Origin: GCA-020345945 sp964596985
Lineage (GTDB): Archaea > Thermoproteota > Bathyarchaeia > RBG-16-48-13 > GCA-020345945
DNA: 64,000 nucleotides
Direction of reading: 5' to 3'
Assembly (NCBI GenBank): GCA_964596985.1
Contig: CAZQWG010000004.1
Coordinates: forward strand, 132,463 to 196,462
Below are positions 1 to 9,137 of this stretch, in pieces. The first letter of the stretch is position 1; each line of letters opens with the position of its first letter. The notes under the pieces are model-generated. The model saw nothing but the letters and a program-made list of their open reading frames with translations. It did no database searches and was not told the DNA's origin. Made by a program: the position numbers and the translations under genes.

Positions 1-2
1 TT

Positions 3-587
3 ACGGGAAAAAGAAACATAGCTAAAGAACTTATCTCACACAATGTCGATGCGATCCACGACACTGGCGCAGAACTCGTTGTCACAGCGTGTCCCGGGTG
101 CTACCGTACATTTATCAGCGAGTACCCTGATTTCGTTATGGATCTCGGGTTTGAAGTCTTACATACCTCCCAATTCTTTGAGAGGCTAATTGACGAAGGT
201 AAATTGGAATTCAAAAAAAGTGTGGAACAATCCGTCGTGTACCATGATCCTTGTGAGCTAGGCAGACTGTCGAATGTCTACGAGCCTCCTAGAAGTGTAC
301 TGACAAAGATACCTGGAGTCAGGCTCTTTGAACTGTCGAAGTCCAAGGAGCTTGCACAATGCTGCGGGGCTGGTGGGGCCTTGAAGATGACAAATCCTGA
401 AATGTCTCTTCGCATAGCATTGAAGAAGCTCGAGGAATGCAAATCGAGCGGAGCTGATATTATCGTATCAGGTTGTCCAACCTGCAAGCTGAACATCGAT
501 GACGCGGTGGCGGATACAGGCGATGATATCCGAGTCCTGGACTTGGTGGAACTGGTCGCTGAACGGTTGGGATTAGAACTGGATTAA
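3..587 (+). CDS. CCG-domain Fe-S oxidoreductase subunit (GlcF/HdrD-like), C-terminal part
   Basis: The reading frame is open from the window edge, so the N-terminus is outside. About 194 residues are visible. They show the cysteine-rich CCG pattern of heterodisulfide reductase subunits B/D and glycolate oxidase GlcF: ACPGCYRTF near the start, HDPCELGR, CCGAGG and SGCPTC. This domain binds a [4Fe-4S] cluster and passes electrons between a flavoprotein and another carrier. The next gene on the same strand, 250 bases on, is a glyoxylate-carboligase-like enzyme, so a glycolate oxidase role is attractive. An Hdr-like or lactate-oxidase-like role cannot be excluded without the N-terminal half. Confidence 0.8.
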   Translation, partial: TGKRNIAKELISHNVDAIHDTGAELVVTACPGCYRTFISEYPDFVMDLGFEVLHTSQFFERLIDEGKLEFKKSVEQSVVYHDPCELGRLSNVYEPPRSVLTKIPGVRLFELSKSKELAQCCGAGGALKMTNPEMSLRIALKKLEECKSSGADIIVSGCPTCKLNIDDAVADTGDDIRVLDLVELVAERLGLELD

Positions 588-838
588 CCATCTTATCGGT
601 TCTTCCCCTCGGCACATGACGCTACCCCACGTATTGCCTAGAAGTAAAGGAGGATTAGATAACCGGTTCACCGGTCCCTTAACCCTTTGAACACCCTCCT
701 CTACAATCTGACAGATAAGGAGGATGGCAACTTCTGTGTGTTCTAGCAGCCTACTCTCTAGCGGTCGGCAAAGAATATTAGTGCAGCTCTTCAAATACTG
801 CGAGGAAAGTCTGAAACCTGACGAAAGGAGGGACTGAA

Positions 839-2578
839 TTGGCTAAGATTCCTGTCATGGAAGCAGTAGTAAGTATTCTTGAAGATGAGGGTGTAGATAC
901 GATCTTTGGCATCCCTGGAGCAGGCATACTCCCCTTCTATCAAGCATTGCAGAAATCGAAGAAAATTACTCATTATCTGTGTCGCCACGAGGAAGGAGCG
1001 ACACATGCTGCTGACGGCTATGCTCGTATTACTGGGAAGGTCGGGATCTGCGCTGGAACGTCAGGGCCGGCAGGGACAAATATGGTAACCGGTCTATACA
1101 CCGCTCAGGTTGACTCCATTCCTCTTATCGCATTGACTGGACAGAATGTACGGGCTCAACTAGGGAAGCAAGCCTTTCAGGCGGTTGAGATAGCGGATAT
1201 CGTCAAGCCCGTCACTAAGAAGAGCTACTGTGTGATGGAATCCGACCAACTCCCTTGGGTCTTTAGGGAGGCATTCCGAATCGCTAAAGAAGGTCGTCCA
1301 GGCCCGGTGCTGATAGACCTCCCTCTGGATGTCCAAAAGGGAGAAATTGAGTACGATCCCGGAGTTGACTCAAGACTAAGCTTCGAGAAGCCGGCACCCC
1401 CTATAGGGAAGACCGAGAAAGCCTTGAAGATGATCCTCGAAGCCGAGAACCCGCTCTTTCTCATGGGAGGAGGCGTTATCATCTCCGGGGCGACTAAGGA
1501 GTTTATGGAACTCGCTGAATACCTGGCGGTTCCCGTCGTCACTACCTTGATGGGCAAGGGAGGCATTCGGCCTGATCACCCCCTCTACGCTGGGCAAGTC
1601 GGAATACAATGCGGTACCCCTCTCGGAAACAAGACGTTTCTCGAGTCCGACCTTGTGCTCGGGGTTGGCTGCCGATTCTCAGATCGCCATACAGGGAAGC
1701 TGGGTGTCTACACGAAGGGTAGGAAGTTCATTCACGTCGACATCGAGCCGACTCAGATCGGGAGGATAATCCCCGCCGACCTAGGGATAGTGTCTGATGC
1801 CAAGCTGGCGTTGCAGGCCCTGCTGGAGAAGGCGAAGGCAATGGTCGTAGGCAGTGGGATCACGGCAGGAGACGATCCACCGGCTCAAGTAGCGGTTGTA
1901 GTGCCGAAACAAATCAAGATCACAGACCGAGTCAGGAACCTCGGTGATCTACGTCAGAAGATGGCTCGTAGGACAGACTACGACCAAGTCCCAATAAAGC
2001 CCCAGAGAATCTTCAAGGAGATGAACGAATTCTTCGGTGAGGACACCATTTTCGTGACTTGCATTGGACTCAACCAGATATGGTCATCGCAACTTCAGGA
2101 CATCTTTAAGCCTCGACACTACGTCTTGCCGGGTGGTGCCGGACCGTTGGGCTGGGATCTTCCAGCTGCGATTGGAGCCAAGCTAGCCAGACCGGAACGC
2201 CAGGTCGTACAGGTCACTGGCGACTACGGACTGCAGTTCTGCATAGAGGAACTAGCGGTGGCGGTCATGTATGAAGTTCCTTTCCTGATCGTTGTCATCA
2301 ACAATGGGTATCTCAGCCTAATACGTCAAGCGGAGAAATACCTCTACGATATGGAGTACGAAGTTGAGATCTGGTATGAAGACCAGAAAGTGGACTTCGT
2401 CAAACTGGCCGAAGCATATGGCGCTTACGGTGAACGAGTAACTGATCCCAACAATATCAAAGACGCTTTCCAGAGAGGTATAGACTCAGGAAAACCGGCG
2501 ATCGTAGATATCATCGTTGAAAGAGAGGCAGACGCCTCGATGGGCGCCTCTATCGACGCGATAGTCGAACGGGAGTAG
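839..2578 (+). CDS. gcl: Glyoxylate carboligase-like TPP enzyme with Glu51
   Basis: A 579-residue thiamine-diphosphate enzyme of the acetolactate synthase/glyoxylate carboligase family. Similarity to E. coli Gcl as I remember it runs end to end: HTGK followed by KGRKFIHVDIEPTQIGR, VPIKPQR, AGPLGWDLPAA and a C-terminal ASMGASID. The cofactor motif TGDYG lies near residue 460 and NN near 487. Gcl condenses two glyoxylates to tartronate semialdehyde and CO2. Residue 51, valine in the E. coli enzyme, is glutamate here (RHEEGA), as in ordinary TPP enzymes, so acetolactate synthase or another ligase activity is possible. The start is TTG at 839, with the strong ribosome site AAAGGAGGG just upstream. 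A glycerate 2-kinase at 32.9 kb would fit downstream. Confidence 0.85.
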   Translation: MAKIPVMEAVVSILEDEGVDTIFGIPGAGILPFYQALQKSKKITHYLCRHEEGATHAADGYARITGKVGICAGTSGPAGTNMVTGLYTAQVDSIPLIALTGQNVRAQLGKQAFQAVEIADIVKPVTKKSYCVMESDQLPWVFREAFRIAKEGRPGPVLIDLPLDVQKGEIEYDPGVDSRLSFEKPAPPIGKTEKALKMILEAENPLFLMGGGVIISGATKEFMELAEYLAVPVVTTLMGKGGIRPDHPLYAGQVGIQCGTPLGNKTFLESDLVLGVGCRFSDRHTGKLGVYTKGRKFIHVDIEPTQIGRIIPADLGIVSDAKLALQALLEKAKAMVVGSGITAGDDPPAQVAVVVPKQIKITDRVRNLGDLRQKMARRTDYDQVPIKPQRIFKEMNEFFGEDTIFVTCIGLNQIWSSQLQDIFKPRHYVLPGGAGPLGWDLPAAIGAKLARPERQVVQVTGDYGLQFCIEELAVAVMYEVPFLIVVINNGYLSLIRQAEKYLYDMEYEVEIWYEDQKVDFVKLAEAYGAYGERVTDPNNIKDAFQRGIDSGKPAIVDIIVEREADASMGASIDAIVERE

Positions 2579-2732
2579 CCTTACCCTCACTTCTTTTCTT
2601 CTCACAGCGGACGATAGATTTGTGGTCGACTTCCCTATTGGGTTGTCCTGTGCGTCAATCAGGAATTTGAATCTCTCTCTTCAGCGAACTGGAATCCCGG
2701 CGCGTACTCTTCGGGGTCTCTTTCTTCCTAGG

Positions 2733-4103
2733 CTACTCGAAGTTCAACCCCATCTCTTCGAACTCTGCCTTGACTTCTTCGTACATCTTCAGGTATTCTT
2801 TCTTGGGCTCATCCTTTTTCAGATCGTAAAGTTGTTCGAAGGTGTATCCTTCAGGGGCGTCCATCAGCCTATCCTTGTACCTTGAATGCAGTTCCCTGAC
2901 AATCTCGTTTGCATGCTCCCGCTTGATACCGGCGCTTGCCTTACAGACTTCTCCTTGCCACTTCGACTCAATGGGCGTACCGAAGTTCTCTGTCCTGCCG
3001 ATGTTGAACTTCCGGGTTCCCCCTTTGGAGTGGCCTCCCGCCGTCACCACGGCGATCTGGTAGGCTGCCAGCTCATAGAAGTACTGCTTGGTTCCCGGTC
3101 CGGCCGCCGGATGGTCTCCGTTGTCCGACGCAACGTGGCTATTCCTTGCAAAGGCCTCGCATGCCAGGGCAGCCGTCCAAATACACGGGAGACACGCTCT
3201 GCTCCGGATACGCATGTGTACGGTCCCCGGTCTGACGTACTGCCCGTATCCCGCCGTCAACGCCATCAATCCCCCGCCCACCGCGACGATTGCAGCCGTG
3301 TTAGGTCCGCCGGAGAATCCCCCGATAACAGCGCTGTGAGAAGAACCTCTCGGGGACCCATACGCCAACGCGAAGGCGGTCCGCTTCATCTCGTCATAGC
3401 TGATCTTCATCTCTGAAAGCAGACCGACAGGGATGGGGTCCGTCGGTCTCAGTCCGTCTTCCCTGCTGAACATGGCTATCGTGGCGTCGCTTGTCGGAGC
3501 GTTATTCATGACGAACATTCCAGGTCTCCCGGCATCCGCAACTGCTTGACGAAGCAGCTTTACATTTCTCCGGTACTGGTAGATTTCGGTGGGGTGCTTA
3601 GCCCTCACCCCGTACTTATCATGGACTCTCGCCTCAAGTCCGCCCCATATCCCGTCAGCGGATCTCTCTTGGGCACAGAGTTTGTAGATCTTGTACGACA
3701 TCCTCTCGTCGCTAAAGATGGCGGTCTGTATTCCTGCACAGACCACTGGTCTTGTTGGATCTTCGATCTTCCTTGCAACCTGTGTGACCGAGTCTTTCCC
3801 TTCCCCAAGGACGGTTTGGGACGGCGCCTTGTCTAGCATCTCTCTGATCTCGTCTTCTGTGAACCTGATTACTCGACCTGTGCTAACACAGTATGCTCCG
3901 ACGTCTACGTAGAATCTCAGACCTGCCTCCCAGACGCTGTCGATGAGCGTGTTGTCTGTTGGGACGGGTTTCTCTGGATCGTATTGGATGTCGTACTCCT
4001 CGGCTAGCGCTGTTGCAGTCTTGAAAATGTTCATGCTGAAGTCTTTCTCGTCCATACGGGGCCCTGCCCCAGCCCGCTCGACAATCTCCCAGAAGGATAC
4101 CAA
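2733..4103 (-). CDS. MtmB-family methylamine:corrinoid methyltransferase, non-pyrrolysine, paralog 1
   Basis: A 456-residue protein that resembles monomethylamine methyltransferase MtmB over its whole length, including the closing pattern FEQLYDLK ... EYLKMYEEVK ... EEMGLNFE. MtmB moves a methyl group from monomethylamine to Co(I) of a corrinoid protein. Canonical MtmB has pyrrolysine near residue 202 in GMGV-Pyl-G. Here the matching stretch is GMFVMNN, so methionine 199 takes that place, and no in-frame amber codon is present. The substrate is therefore open. It is the last gene of a leftward cluster with a second paralog (26 bases upstream) and the corrinoid protein. The start is TTG and is somewhat uncertain. 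Confidence 0.85.
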   Translation of the reverse strand: MVSFWEIVERAGAGPRMDEKDFSMNIFKTATALAEEYDIQYDPEKPVPTDNTLIDSVWEAGLRFYVDVGAYCVSTGRVIRFTEDEIREMLDKAPSQTVLGEGKDSVTQVARKIEDPTRPVVCAGIQTAIFSDERMSYKIYKLCAQERSADGIWGGLEARVHDKYGVRAKHPTEIYQYRRNVKLLRQAVADAGRPGMFVMNNAPTSDATIAMFSREDGLRPTDPIPVGLLSEMKISYDEMKRTAFALAYGSPRGSSHSAVIGGFSGGPNTAAIVAVGGGLMALTAGYGQYVRPGTVHMRIRSRACLPCIWTAALACEAFARNSHVASDNGDHPAAGPGTKQYFYELAAYQIAVVTAGGHSKGGTRKFNIGRTENFGTPIESKWQGEVCKASAGIKREHANEIVRELHSRYKDRLMDAPEGYTFEQLYDLKKDEPKKEYLKMYEEVKAEFEEMGLNFE

Positions 4104-4128
4104 CTCGATGACTTCCCGGTTCTCCGTG

Positions 4129-5490
4129 CTACTCGAACTTCAGTCCCAAGTCGGTCAATTCCTTCTTGACTTTCTCATAGGTCTCTTGGTATTCCTTGCT
4201 TGGCTTGTGCTTTACTAGGTCGTAGCATTCCTGTATAGTCTTGCCAGGCACCGGGTCTTTTCCGTGGATCTTCTTCGCGATCGTCTCAAGAATATCGCCG
4301 GCATTCTTTCTGGTCAGACCTGCGCTGATTGCAGCGTCGGAGACTTCTACCATCCACTCGGCTTCCAGTGGTGTCTGTCCTGCATTCATTCTTGGGCGGC
4401 TGACCCGGTGCGCGTAGAGGTTTGCTCCGTTCAGGGGTGCTTCGATGTCCCTCAGTGCGGATTCGAGGAGACACATCTCGGTGCAGAGTTCGGATGCAGG
4501 GATAACCCACTCCATGTATACTGCGTTGGTGTTTCTGTTCAGTGCTTGGAAGACGACCGACCTCGCCCAGTTCATGGGTTGTATGAGCATCTTCTCTCCG
4601 CTGATTGCGGCAATGTGCTCGACTCCGGTATAGTGGATAGTGTCTCTGTAGACCATCCATCCTACGAGGGGACGGACGATTCCTTCGATGATCGCCCCGT
4701 CGGGTCCACCGCAGAATCCCCCAGCCATGGCGAAGCTTCCGTTCACCTTTATCTTGCTGCCATAGTCGTTGTATACGATTGCTGTCGTCAGAAGGTCGTA
4801 CTCCATCTGAACATCTGGCAGCGTTGAAAGGAGGACCCCGTCTGTTCTTCTGAGGCCGCAGTCAGGATCCAGTGCGGCTATTAGGGTTGATGCTTTCGTT
4901 GAGATCGGGTATACTACGATCGCCAGTCCGGGTCTGCCAGCCTTCCTAACACCATCTCGCATTATGGCTACTTCTCTTCTCGAGGCGTACGCTTCCATGG
5001 GGATACCGTATACTTCTCGCCCGTCGATCTTGGCGAAGTTGAACCCCTCGATGAAGTCGGTTCGGGGGATCTGCGCGAAGTTCTTCACGATCAGAGGCGC
5101 CAAGTCTTCCGTGAATGGTGCATGATGTCCTGGGCAGATATTGACCAGCTCTCTAGTGTCGAGTTGCTGTTGCTTGAAGACTCTTGCGTCGTTTCCCTCG
5201 CCCATGGGCACCTCCTTCGGCATCTCCTTCAATGCCTCTTTCACCTCTTCCTCGGTGAACTTGACGACTCTTCCCGTGGAGATGCAGTATGTCCCCATGT
5301 CGACTACGAAGTCGTACGCTGCTTGGAAGGCAGCGTCGGCAATGGAGTCGTCGGTATTAAGGAAATCTTCATCGGATCGGAGCCGAATATCGTACTCCTT
5401 GAGAAGCTCTTGGATTTTCTTGAATAGGTTCAGGTCCCATTCCTTGATGTCAATCCTAGGGCCTGACCGCGCCCTCTCTGCAACCTCCAA
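4129..5490 (-). CDS. MtmB-family methylamine:corrinoid methyltransferase, non-pyrrolysine, paralog 2
   Basis: A 453-residue MtmB homolog, closer to true MtmB than its neighbour: CTEMCLLESAL and TIQECYDLVKHKPSKEY are near-copies of MtmB motifs as I remember them. The pyrrolysine position corresponds to valine 192 in GLAIVVYP, so the catalytic residue of the classical enzyme is absent. The gene follows the corrinoid protein gene by 27 bases and precedes the first paralog. The pair may form one enzyme or treat two substrates. The TTG at 5490 is the first usable start after the upstream stop. Homologs seem to need about ten more N-terminal residues, so the start is unsure. Confidence 0.87.
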   Translation of the reverse strand: MEVAERARSGPRIDIKEWDLNLFKKIQELLKEYDIRLRSDEDFLNTDDSIADAAFQAAYDFVVDMGTYCISTGRVVKFTEEEVKEALKEMPKEVPMGEGNDARVFKQQQLDTRELVNICPGHHAPFTEDLAPLIVKNFAQIPRTDFIEGFNFAKIDGREVYGIPMEAYASRREVAIMRDGVRKAGRPGLAIVVYPISTKASTLIAALDPDCGLRRTDGVLLSTLPDVQMEYDLLTTAIVYNDYGSKIKVNGSFAMAGGFCGGPDGAIIEGIVRPLVGWMVYRDTIHYTGVEHIAAISGEKMLIQPMNWARSVVFQALNRNTNAVYMEWVIPASELCTEMCLLESALRDIEAPLNGANLYAHRVSRPRMNAGQTPLEAEWMVEVSDAAISAGLTRKNAGDILETIAKKIHGKDPVPGKTIQECYDLVKHKPSKEYQETYEKVKKELTDLGLKFE

Positions 5491-5517
5491 AAGACTGATC
5501 AGAAGCTCGACTCTCCT

Positions 5518-6168
5518 CTATGTAAGCAGTTTCTTGATTACTTCTGCAGCCTCGGACGCGTCCTTACCCCATCCGTCGGCCCCGATCTCCTTCGCCCATT
5601 CTTGAGTGACCGGTCCCCCGCCGACGACTACCTTGAACTTGCCGCGTAGACCCAGTCGTTCAAGCTCTTCCACCAACTCTCTCTGATAAGGCATAGTTGT
5701 CGTCATCAGAGAAGAGGCCCCGATGATATCGGCATTCACGTTTTGGGCTTTCTCGATGAACTCGCTGGTCTTGATGTCTTTCCCTATGTCGTGCACTTCA
5801 AACCCATTCGACTTCAAGACCATCGCAACGACGTTCTTGCCTATGTCATGTAGGTCCCCCTCCACTGTACCCAGGACAACTGTTCCCTTTCTTAACTTGT
5901 CAGCTTGCTCCTTTGTCATGATGGGTTCGAAGACCTTCATTGCTTCAGCCATCGCATCCCCGGCTAGGACCAAATGTGGCAAGAAGACTTCGTATCTATG
6001 GAATTTCTCACCGACCTCTCTCAGCCCGGGGGCCAGAGCCTTTTCGACAGCCTCCGTAGGGTCGATTCCTGCCTTGACGGCCTCCTCGGCAGCCTTCTTC
6101 GTCGCTTCTACATCGAAACTGGTAATAGCCTCTCTTAAGCCACTAAGGATCTTCTTCTCTTTACTCAC
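5518..6168 (-). CDS. Methylamine corrinoid protein (MtmC/MtbC-like)
   Basis: About 216 residues. An N-terminal helical bundle (to about residue 85) is followed by a Rossmann-type B12-binding domain. The cobalt-ligand motif EGDLHDIGKN (DxHDxG) is intact, as are the downstream SSLMTTTM and VVGGGPVTQEWA segments that hold the corrinoid tail. The protein carries the methyl group between the MtmB-type enzymes downstream and an acceptor methyltransferase, plausibly the MtrH at 31.7 kb. The GTG at 6168 is chosen because SKEKK... matches family N-termini and GAGGGAG lies just upstream. No reductive activase (RamA) gene is visible in the window. Confidence 0.9.
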   Translation of the reverse strand: MSKEKKILSGLREAITSFDVEATKKAAEEAVKAGIDPTEAVEKALAPGLREVGEKFHRYEVFLPHLVLAGDAMAEAMKVFEPIMTKEQADKLRKGTVVLGTVEGDLHDIGKNVVAMVLKSNGFEVHDIGKDIKTSEFIEKAQNVNADIIGASSLMTTTMPYQRELVEELERLGLRGKFKVVVGGGPVTQEWAKEIGADGWGKDASEAAEVIKKLLT

Positions 6169-6350
6169 TTCTTCTCCCTCTAATCGATGGTAAACCAGTT
6201 GACTGGTTTGCATTTCATTTCTTGTTTTCAGCTTACATAGTTTACGCTGTCTTGAAATCCGGGAACATAATATGCTACAATACCCGGAGTACGCCGTCAA
6301 ACATGCTTGGAGTAGTGTTCTGAGGGTGCGTTTCGAAAAACGAGGATTTT

Positions 6351-7151
6351 TTGGGTCATCGATCCTGCGGAGGACTTATCTGTGTTCGCGTGTTGATCTT
6401 TCCTGAGACGAGTGTCTTGAGCGAATCGTGGGTTGCAGTCGAGATATACCCAAAGGACTATGTAAAGGACCGTATTGCTCTTCTCCCTGAGTTCGTGAAG
6501 CCCGTAGTTGAACAACTGGAATCCGGCTCCCTTATCCAGGCTTTCCATTTCTTCTTCGAAACCGGATTCCTTCTGTTGCGGGTTCGTCTTGTCGACGAGA
6601 ATCAAAGAGATCCGGTGAAATCCATACTGAACGATTCAATGAGCCTAGTTCAGGTTCCTATTGAGAAGGTTGAGTTCAGGGACGACTACGCCGGGGAGCA
6701 TGAGAACTATGGAACTGAAGGTTGGGGTGTTGTATCAGATTTCTTTGAGGCTGGGAGCCGTTTCAGTTTGCTATACCACGAAACGGCGAAGATGTTGGCG
6801 GAGGGGTCGGGGGAAGAAGAAAGAAAGGGGATCTTGAAAATTTGTCGTCTGCCGACCAAAGACGACGATCAAGCCAAGTTTGATCCTGGAAGACTTGTCC
6901 GCTGCTTCCTCAATCAATGGGGCTTGACGATTCTCGGAGAGCTTGATTTTCATTTCAGGGCTACGTGGGAACGTCTTTCCCTGAGACTCGGGCAGGACTT
7001 GGATCGGTTGAGAGCATACAAAGGCCCGGACCGTGGTGCGGTGGTGGAGAAGACAAGGACCTATTGGCTGAACAACCTTCAACAAATGAGGGGAAAATTC
7101 CAGCAAACCGTGGAGAACGCTGAAAGCTTCGTCAACAAGAACTTCGCCTGA
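6351..7151 (+). CDS. Orphan thiopeptide-type bacteriocin biosynthesis domain protein (SpaB_C-like)
   Basis: A 266-residue protein with the signatures of the thiopeptide-type/SpaB C-terminal domain. These are ESWVAVEIYP at the start, a segment ending LLLRVRL in place of the usual pgpHLRlRf, and HENYGTEGWG followed by FFEAGS in place of the YEPEverYGG block. In lanthipeptide and thiopeptide pathways this domain eliminates glutamate from glutamylated Ser/Thr. In the related PEARL enzymes the fold serves amino-acid ligation chemistry. No LanB partner or precursor peptide gene is seen nearby. It is divergent from the methylamine cluster. The start is uncertain (TTG 6351, GTG 6390 or TTG 6417). Several conserved residues look altered, so the activity is unknown. 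Confidence 0.6.
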   Translation: MGHRSCGGLICVRVLIFPETSVLSESWVAVEIYPKDYVKDRIALLPEFVKPVVEQLESGSLIQAFHFFFETGFLLLRVRLVDENQRDPVKSILNDSMSLVQVPIEKVEFRDDYAGEHENYGTEGWGVVSDFFEAGSRFSLLYHETAKMLAEGSGEEERKGILKICRLPTKDDDQAKFDPGRLVRCFLNQWGLTILGELDFHFRATWERLSLRLGQDLDRLRAYKGPDRGAVVEKTRTYWLNNLQQMRGKFQQTVENAESFVNKNFA

Positions 7152-7197
7152 GACTCTCTATCAATTGTCGATTCATTGTTCTTGCCGCGCGAGGACC

Positions 7198-9135
7198 CTA
7201 GAACAAGAAGAGGATCCTTGATAGTAAGCCGCCGACAAGTATCGCGAAGAACACCTCAAACAAAGTTATCTCGATGGCTCGCCTATGACCAAACTCCTTT
7301 GCCAAGACTGCTATAGTCGCTATGCAAGGTACATACAGCATACTTACAGTGGCGAAGACGATCATCTGATCGTTTGTCAGGACTTCGGCGAAGTTCTGGG
7401 TTCCCAGAACCGACGAGAGGAGAATCAGTGTCAACTCCTTCCTTAGGACCCCGAAGATCAACGTGATCCCGACTGCGGAAGGGAGTCCCAGCCATCCTAC
7501 TGTAATCGGGTTCATCGCCGACTCGATATAGCCTAACAGGTTGAGCATCGTCATCCCTTTGATGGCGACGTTGCCCGCGATTATGAGCGGAAACGCGCCA
7601 AAGACGAAGTCCTGTAGCCTGAACCAAGTCTTTTTTACTGTTACGTCTAGTGTCGGCGTTCTGAGTGGGGGCATCTCCATTATGAGGCCAACGGGTTCCC
7701 CGGGAAGAGCCTTGAAGGCAACCCTTCCGAGAACGAATACTATGAGTAGATTGAAGACGTAGATTCCTAGAGCCCATTCTAATCCCACGTAGGTCCCGAC
7801 CAATCCGAGTATGACGACCGTGGTGGCGGCGCATGGGATGAGTGTTGCAACAAAAGCTGCCAAGAGCCTGTCGCGATCGGTTTCCATTATCCTGCATGCG
7901 AGACAGCCGGGGACGTTGCATCCGTAGCAGAGTATCAGTGGAATGAACGCCTTCCCGTGAAGGCCAATCTTATGCATGGCCGCATCCGCGAGGTACGCTA
8001 CCCTCGCGAGGTATCCTGAATCCTCCAAGACCGCCATGACGACATAGAACGGTGCGATGTACGGAAGCGCAATTGTGACTCCGGCTACCACCCCTTCCAT
8101 GAATCCTTCCCAGAAGAGCTCAAACAGTAGGCTTGGTCCACTGATCCTCAGAACTGCTGTCTTCAACTCCTCGAATAGACCTGTCAGTATCTCTGATGTG
8201 ATGTCTCCAAAGGTGAATACCCCGAAGAATAGGGACAGCATCGCTATCGCCATCGTCGGGTATCCCCAGACCTTGCTAGTCAGTATCTCATCCAATCTTT
8301 CTACGAGACCAATCTTGGGGTGAGCAATTATGGTCGTACATTGGTTTGATATGCGGCTCGCTATCGTATATCTCTCCGATGCCAAGACTGTGTTGGAGCC
8401 TTCACCGTGGAGTTTCTCTATCTCCCCCGTCGACTCTTCGACTAATCTCTCGATGCTGCGATTCAGGTTGCATGTGATCTCCTTCGCTTCCTCATCCCCC
8501 TCAAGAAGTTTGATCGCTAGCCAGCGGGAGGGATACTCGGAATCTACTTTCCGTACCTCGCTTTCAAGTCTCTCAATCGCCTGCTCAACTTCTCTTCCAT
8601 ACTTCTGAGGGGAGGGTGTTCCGCTTTTCCCCTTCTCGTGGACTTCCACAATCTTGTCGAGTAACTCTGAGAACCCCACTCCTCTTATCGCTACCATTGG
8701 AACTACGGATACCCCGAGCAGTTCTTCCAGCTTGAGATGATCAATCTTCAGCCCCTTCTTCTCGGCTGAGTCCATCTGGTTGACAGCGATCACAAGCGGG
8801 GTCTCAAGTTCAAGCAATTGGAGTGTGAAGAAAAGGTTCCTTTCAAGAGCACAAGCGTCGATGACATTAACGACGATATCAGGCTTCTCGATGGCTATGT
8901 ACTGTCGTGACACTCTCTCCTCTATCGAATACGTTGATAACGAGTAGATGCCTGGCAGGTCTATGATGTCGATGGTGTAGTTCTCGTAGGATAATGTTCC
9001 CTCGGCGCGTTCGACGGTCTTTCCCGGCCAATTCCCTATATGCTGATGCAGCCCAGTCAGCTCGTTGAATATGACGCTCTTCCCGACATTCGCATTCCCG
9101 GCGAGAGCAACCGTAATTCTACGTCTCTTGGATAT
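7198..9135 (-). CDS. feoB: Ferrous iron transporter FeoB, apparent AUA start
   Basis: FeoB is a cytosolic GTPase domain joined to a membrane domain that imports Fe(II). The G1 motif GNANVGKS, G3 IIDLPGIYSLS and G4 NQMD are present, followed by multiple membrane segments with the GCNVPGCLACR motif and two Gate domains. The first ATG/GTG/TTG in frame is the GTG at 8913, which would delete the G1 motif. Frame and family similarity continue upstream to 9135, where an ATA codon follows AGGTGA by seven bases and gives an N-terminus SKRRRITVALAGN of the usual length. I therefore set the start at this ATA. Frameshifting from the DtxR-FeoA gene or an assembly error are alternatives. Confidence 0.9.
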   Translation of the reverse strand: MSKRRRITVALAGNANVGKSVIFNELTGLHQHIGNWPGKTVERAEGTLSYENYTIDIIDLPGIYSLSTYSIEERVSRQYIAIEKPDIVVNVIDACALERNLFFTLQLLELETPLVIAVNQMDSAEKKGLKIDHLKLEELLGVSVVPMVAIRGVGFSELLDKIVEVHEKGKSGTPSPQKYGREVEQAIERLESEVRKVDSEYPSRWLAIKLLEGDEEAKEITCNLNRSIERLVEESTGEIEKLHGEGSNTVLASERYTIASRISNQCTTIIAHPKIGLVERLDEILTSKVWGYPTMAIAMLSLFFGVFTFGDITSEILTGLFEELKTAVLRISGPSLLFELFWEGFMEGVVAGVTIALPYIAPFYVVMAVLEDSGYLARVAYLADAAMHKIGLHGKAFIPLILCYGCNVPGCLACRIMETDRDRLLAAFVATLIPCAATTVVILGLVGTYVGLEWALGIYVFNLLIVFVLGRVAFKALPGEPVGLIMEMPPLRTPTLDVTVKKTWFRLQDFVFGAFPLIIAGNVAIKGMTMLNLLGYIESAMNPITVGWLGLPSAVGITLIFGVLRKELTLILLSSVLGTQNFAEVLTNDQMIVFATVSMLYVPCIATIAVLAKEFGHRRAIEITLFEVFFAILVGGLLSRILFLF

Positions 9136-9137
9136 CT

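Noticed and set aside
2733..5490. Pyrrolysine-type amber readthrough in the MtmB-like genes
   Set aside because: Both frames are full length without an internal TAG. The Pyl position is occupied by Met or Val.
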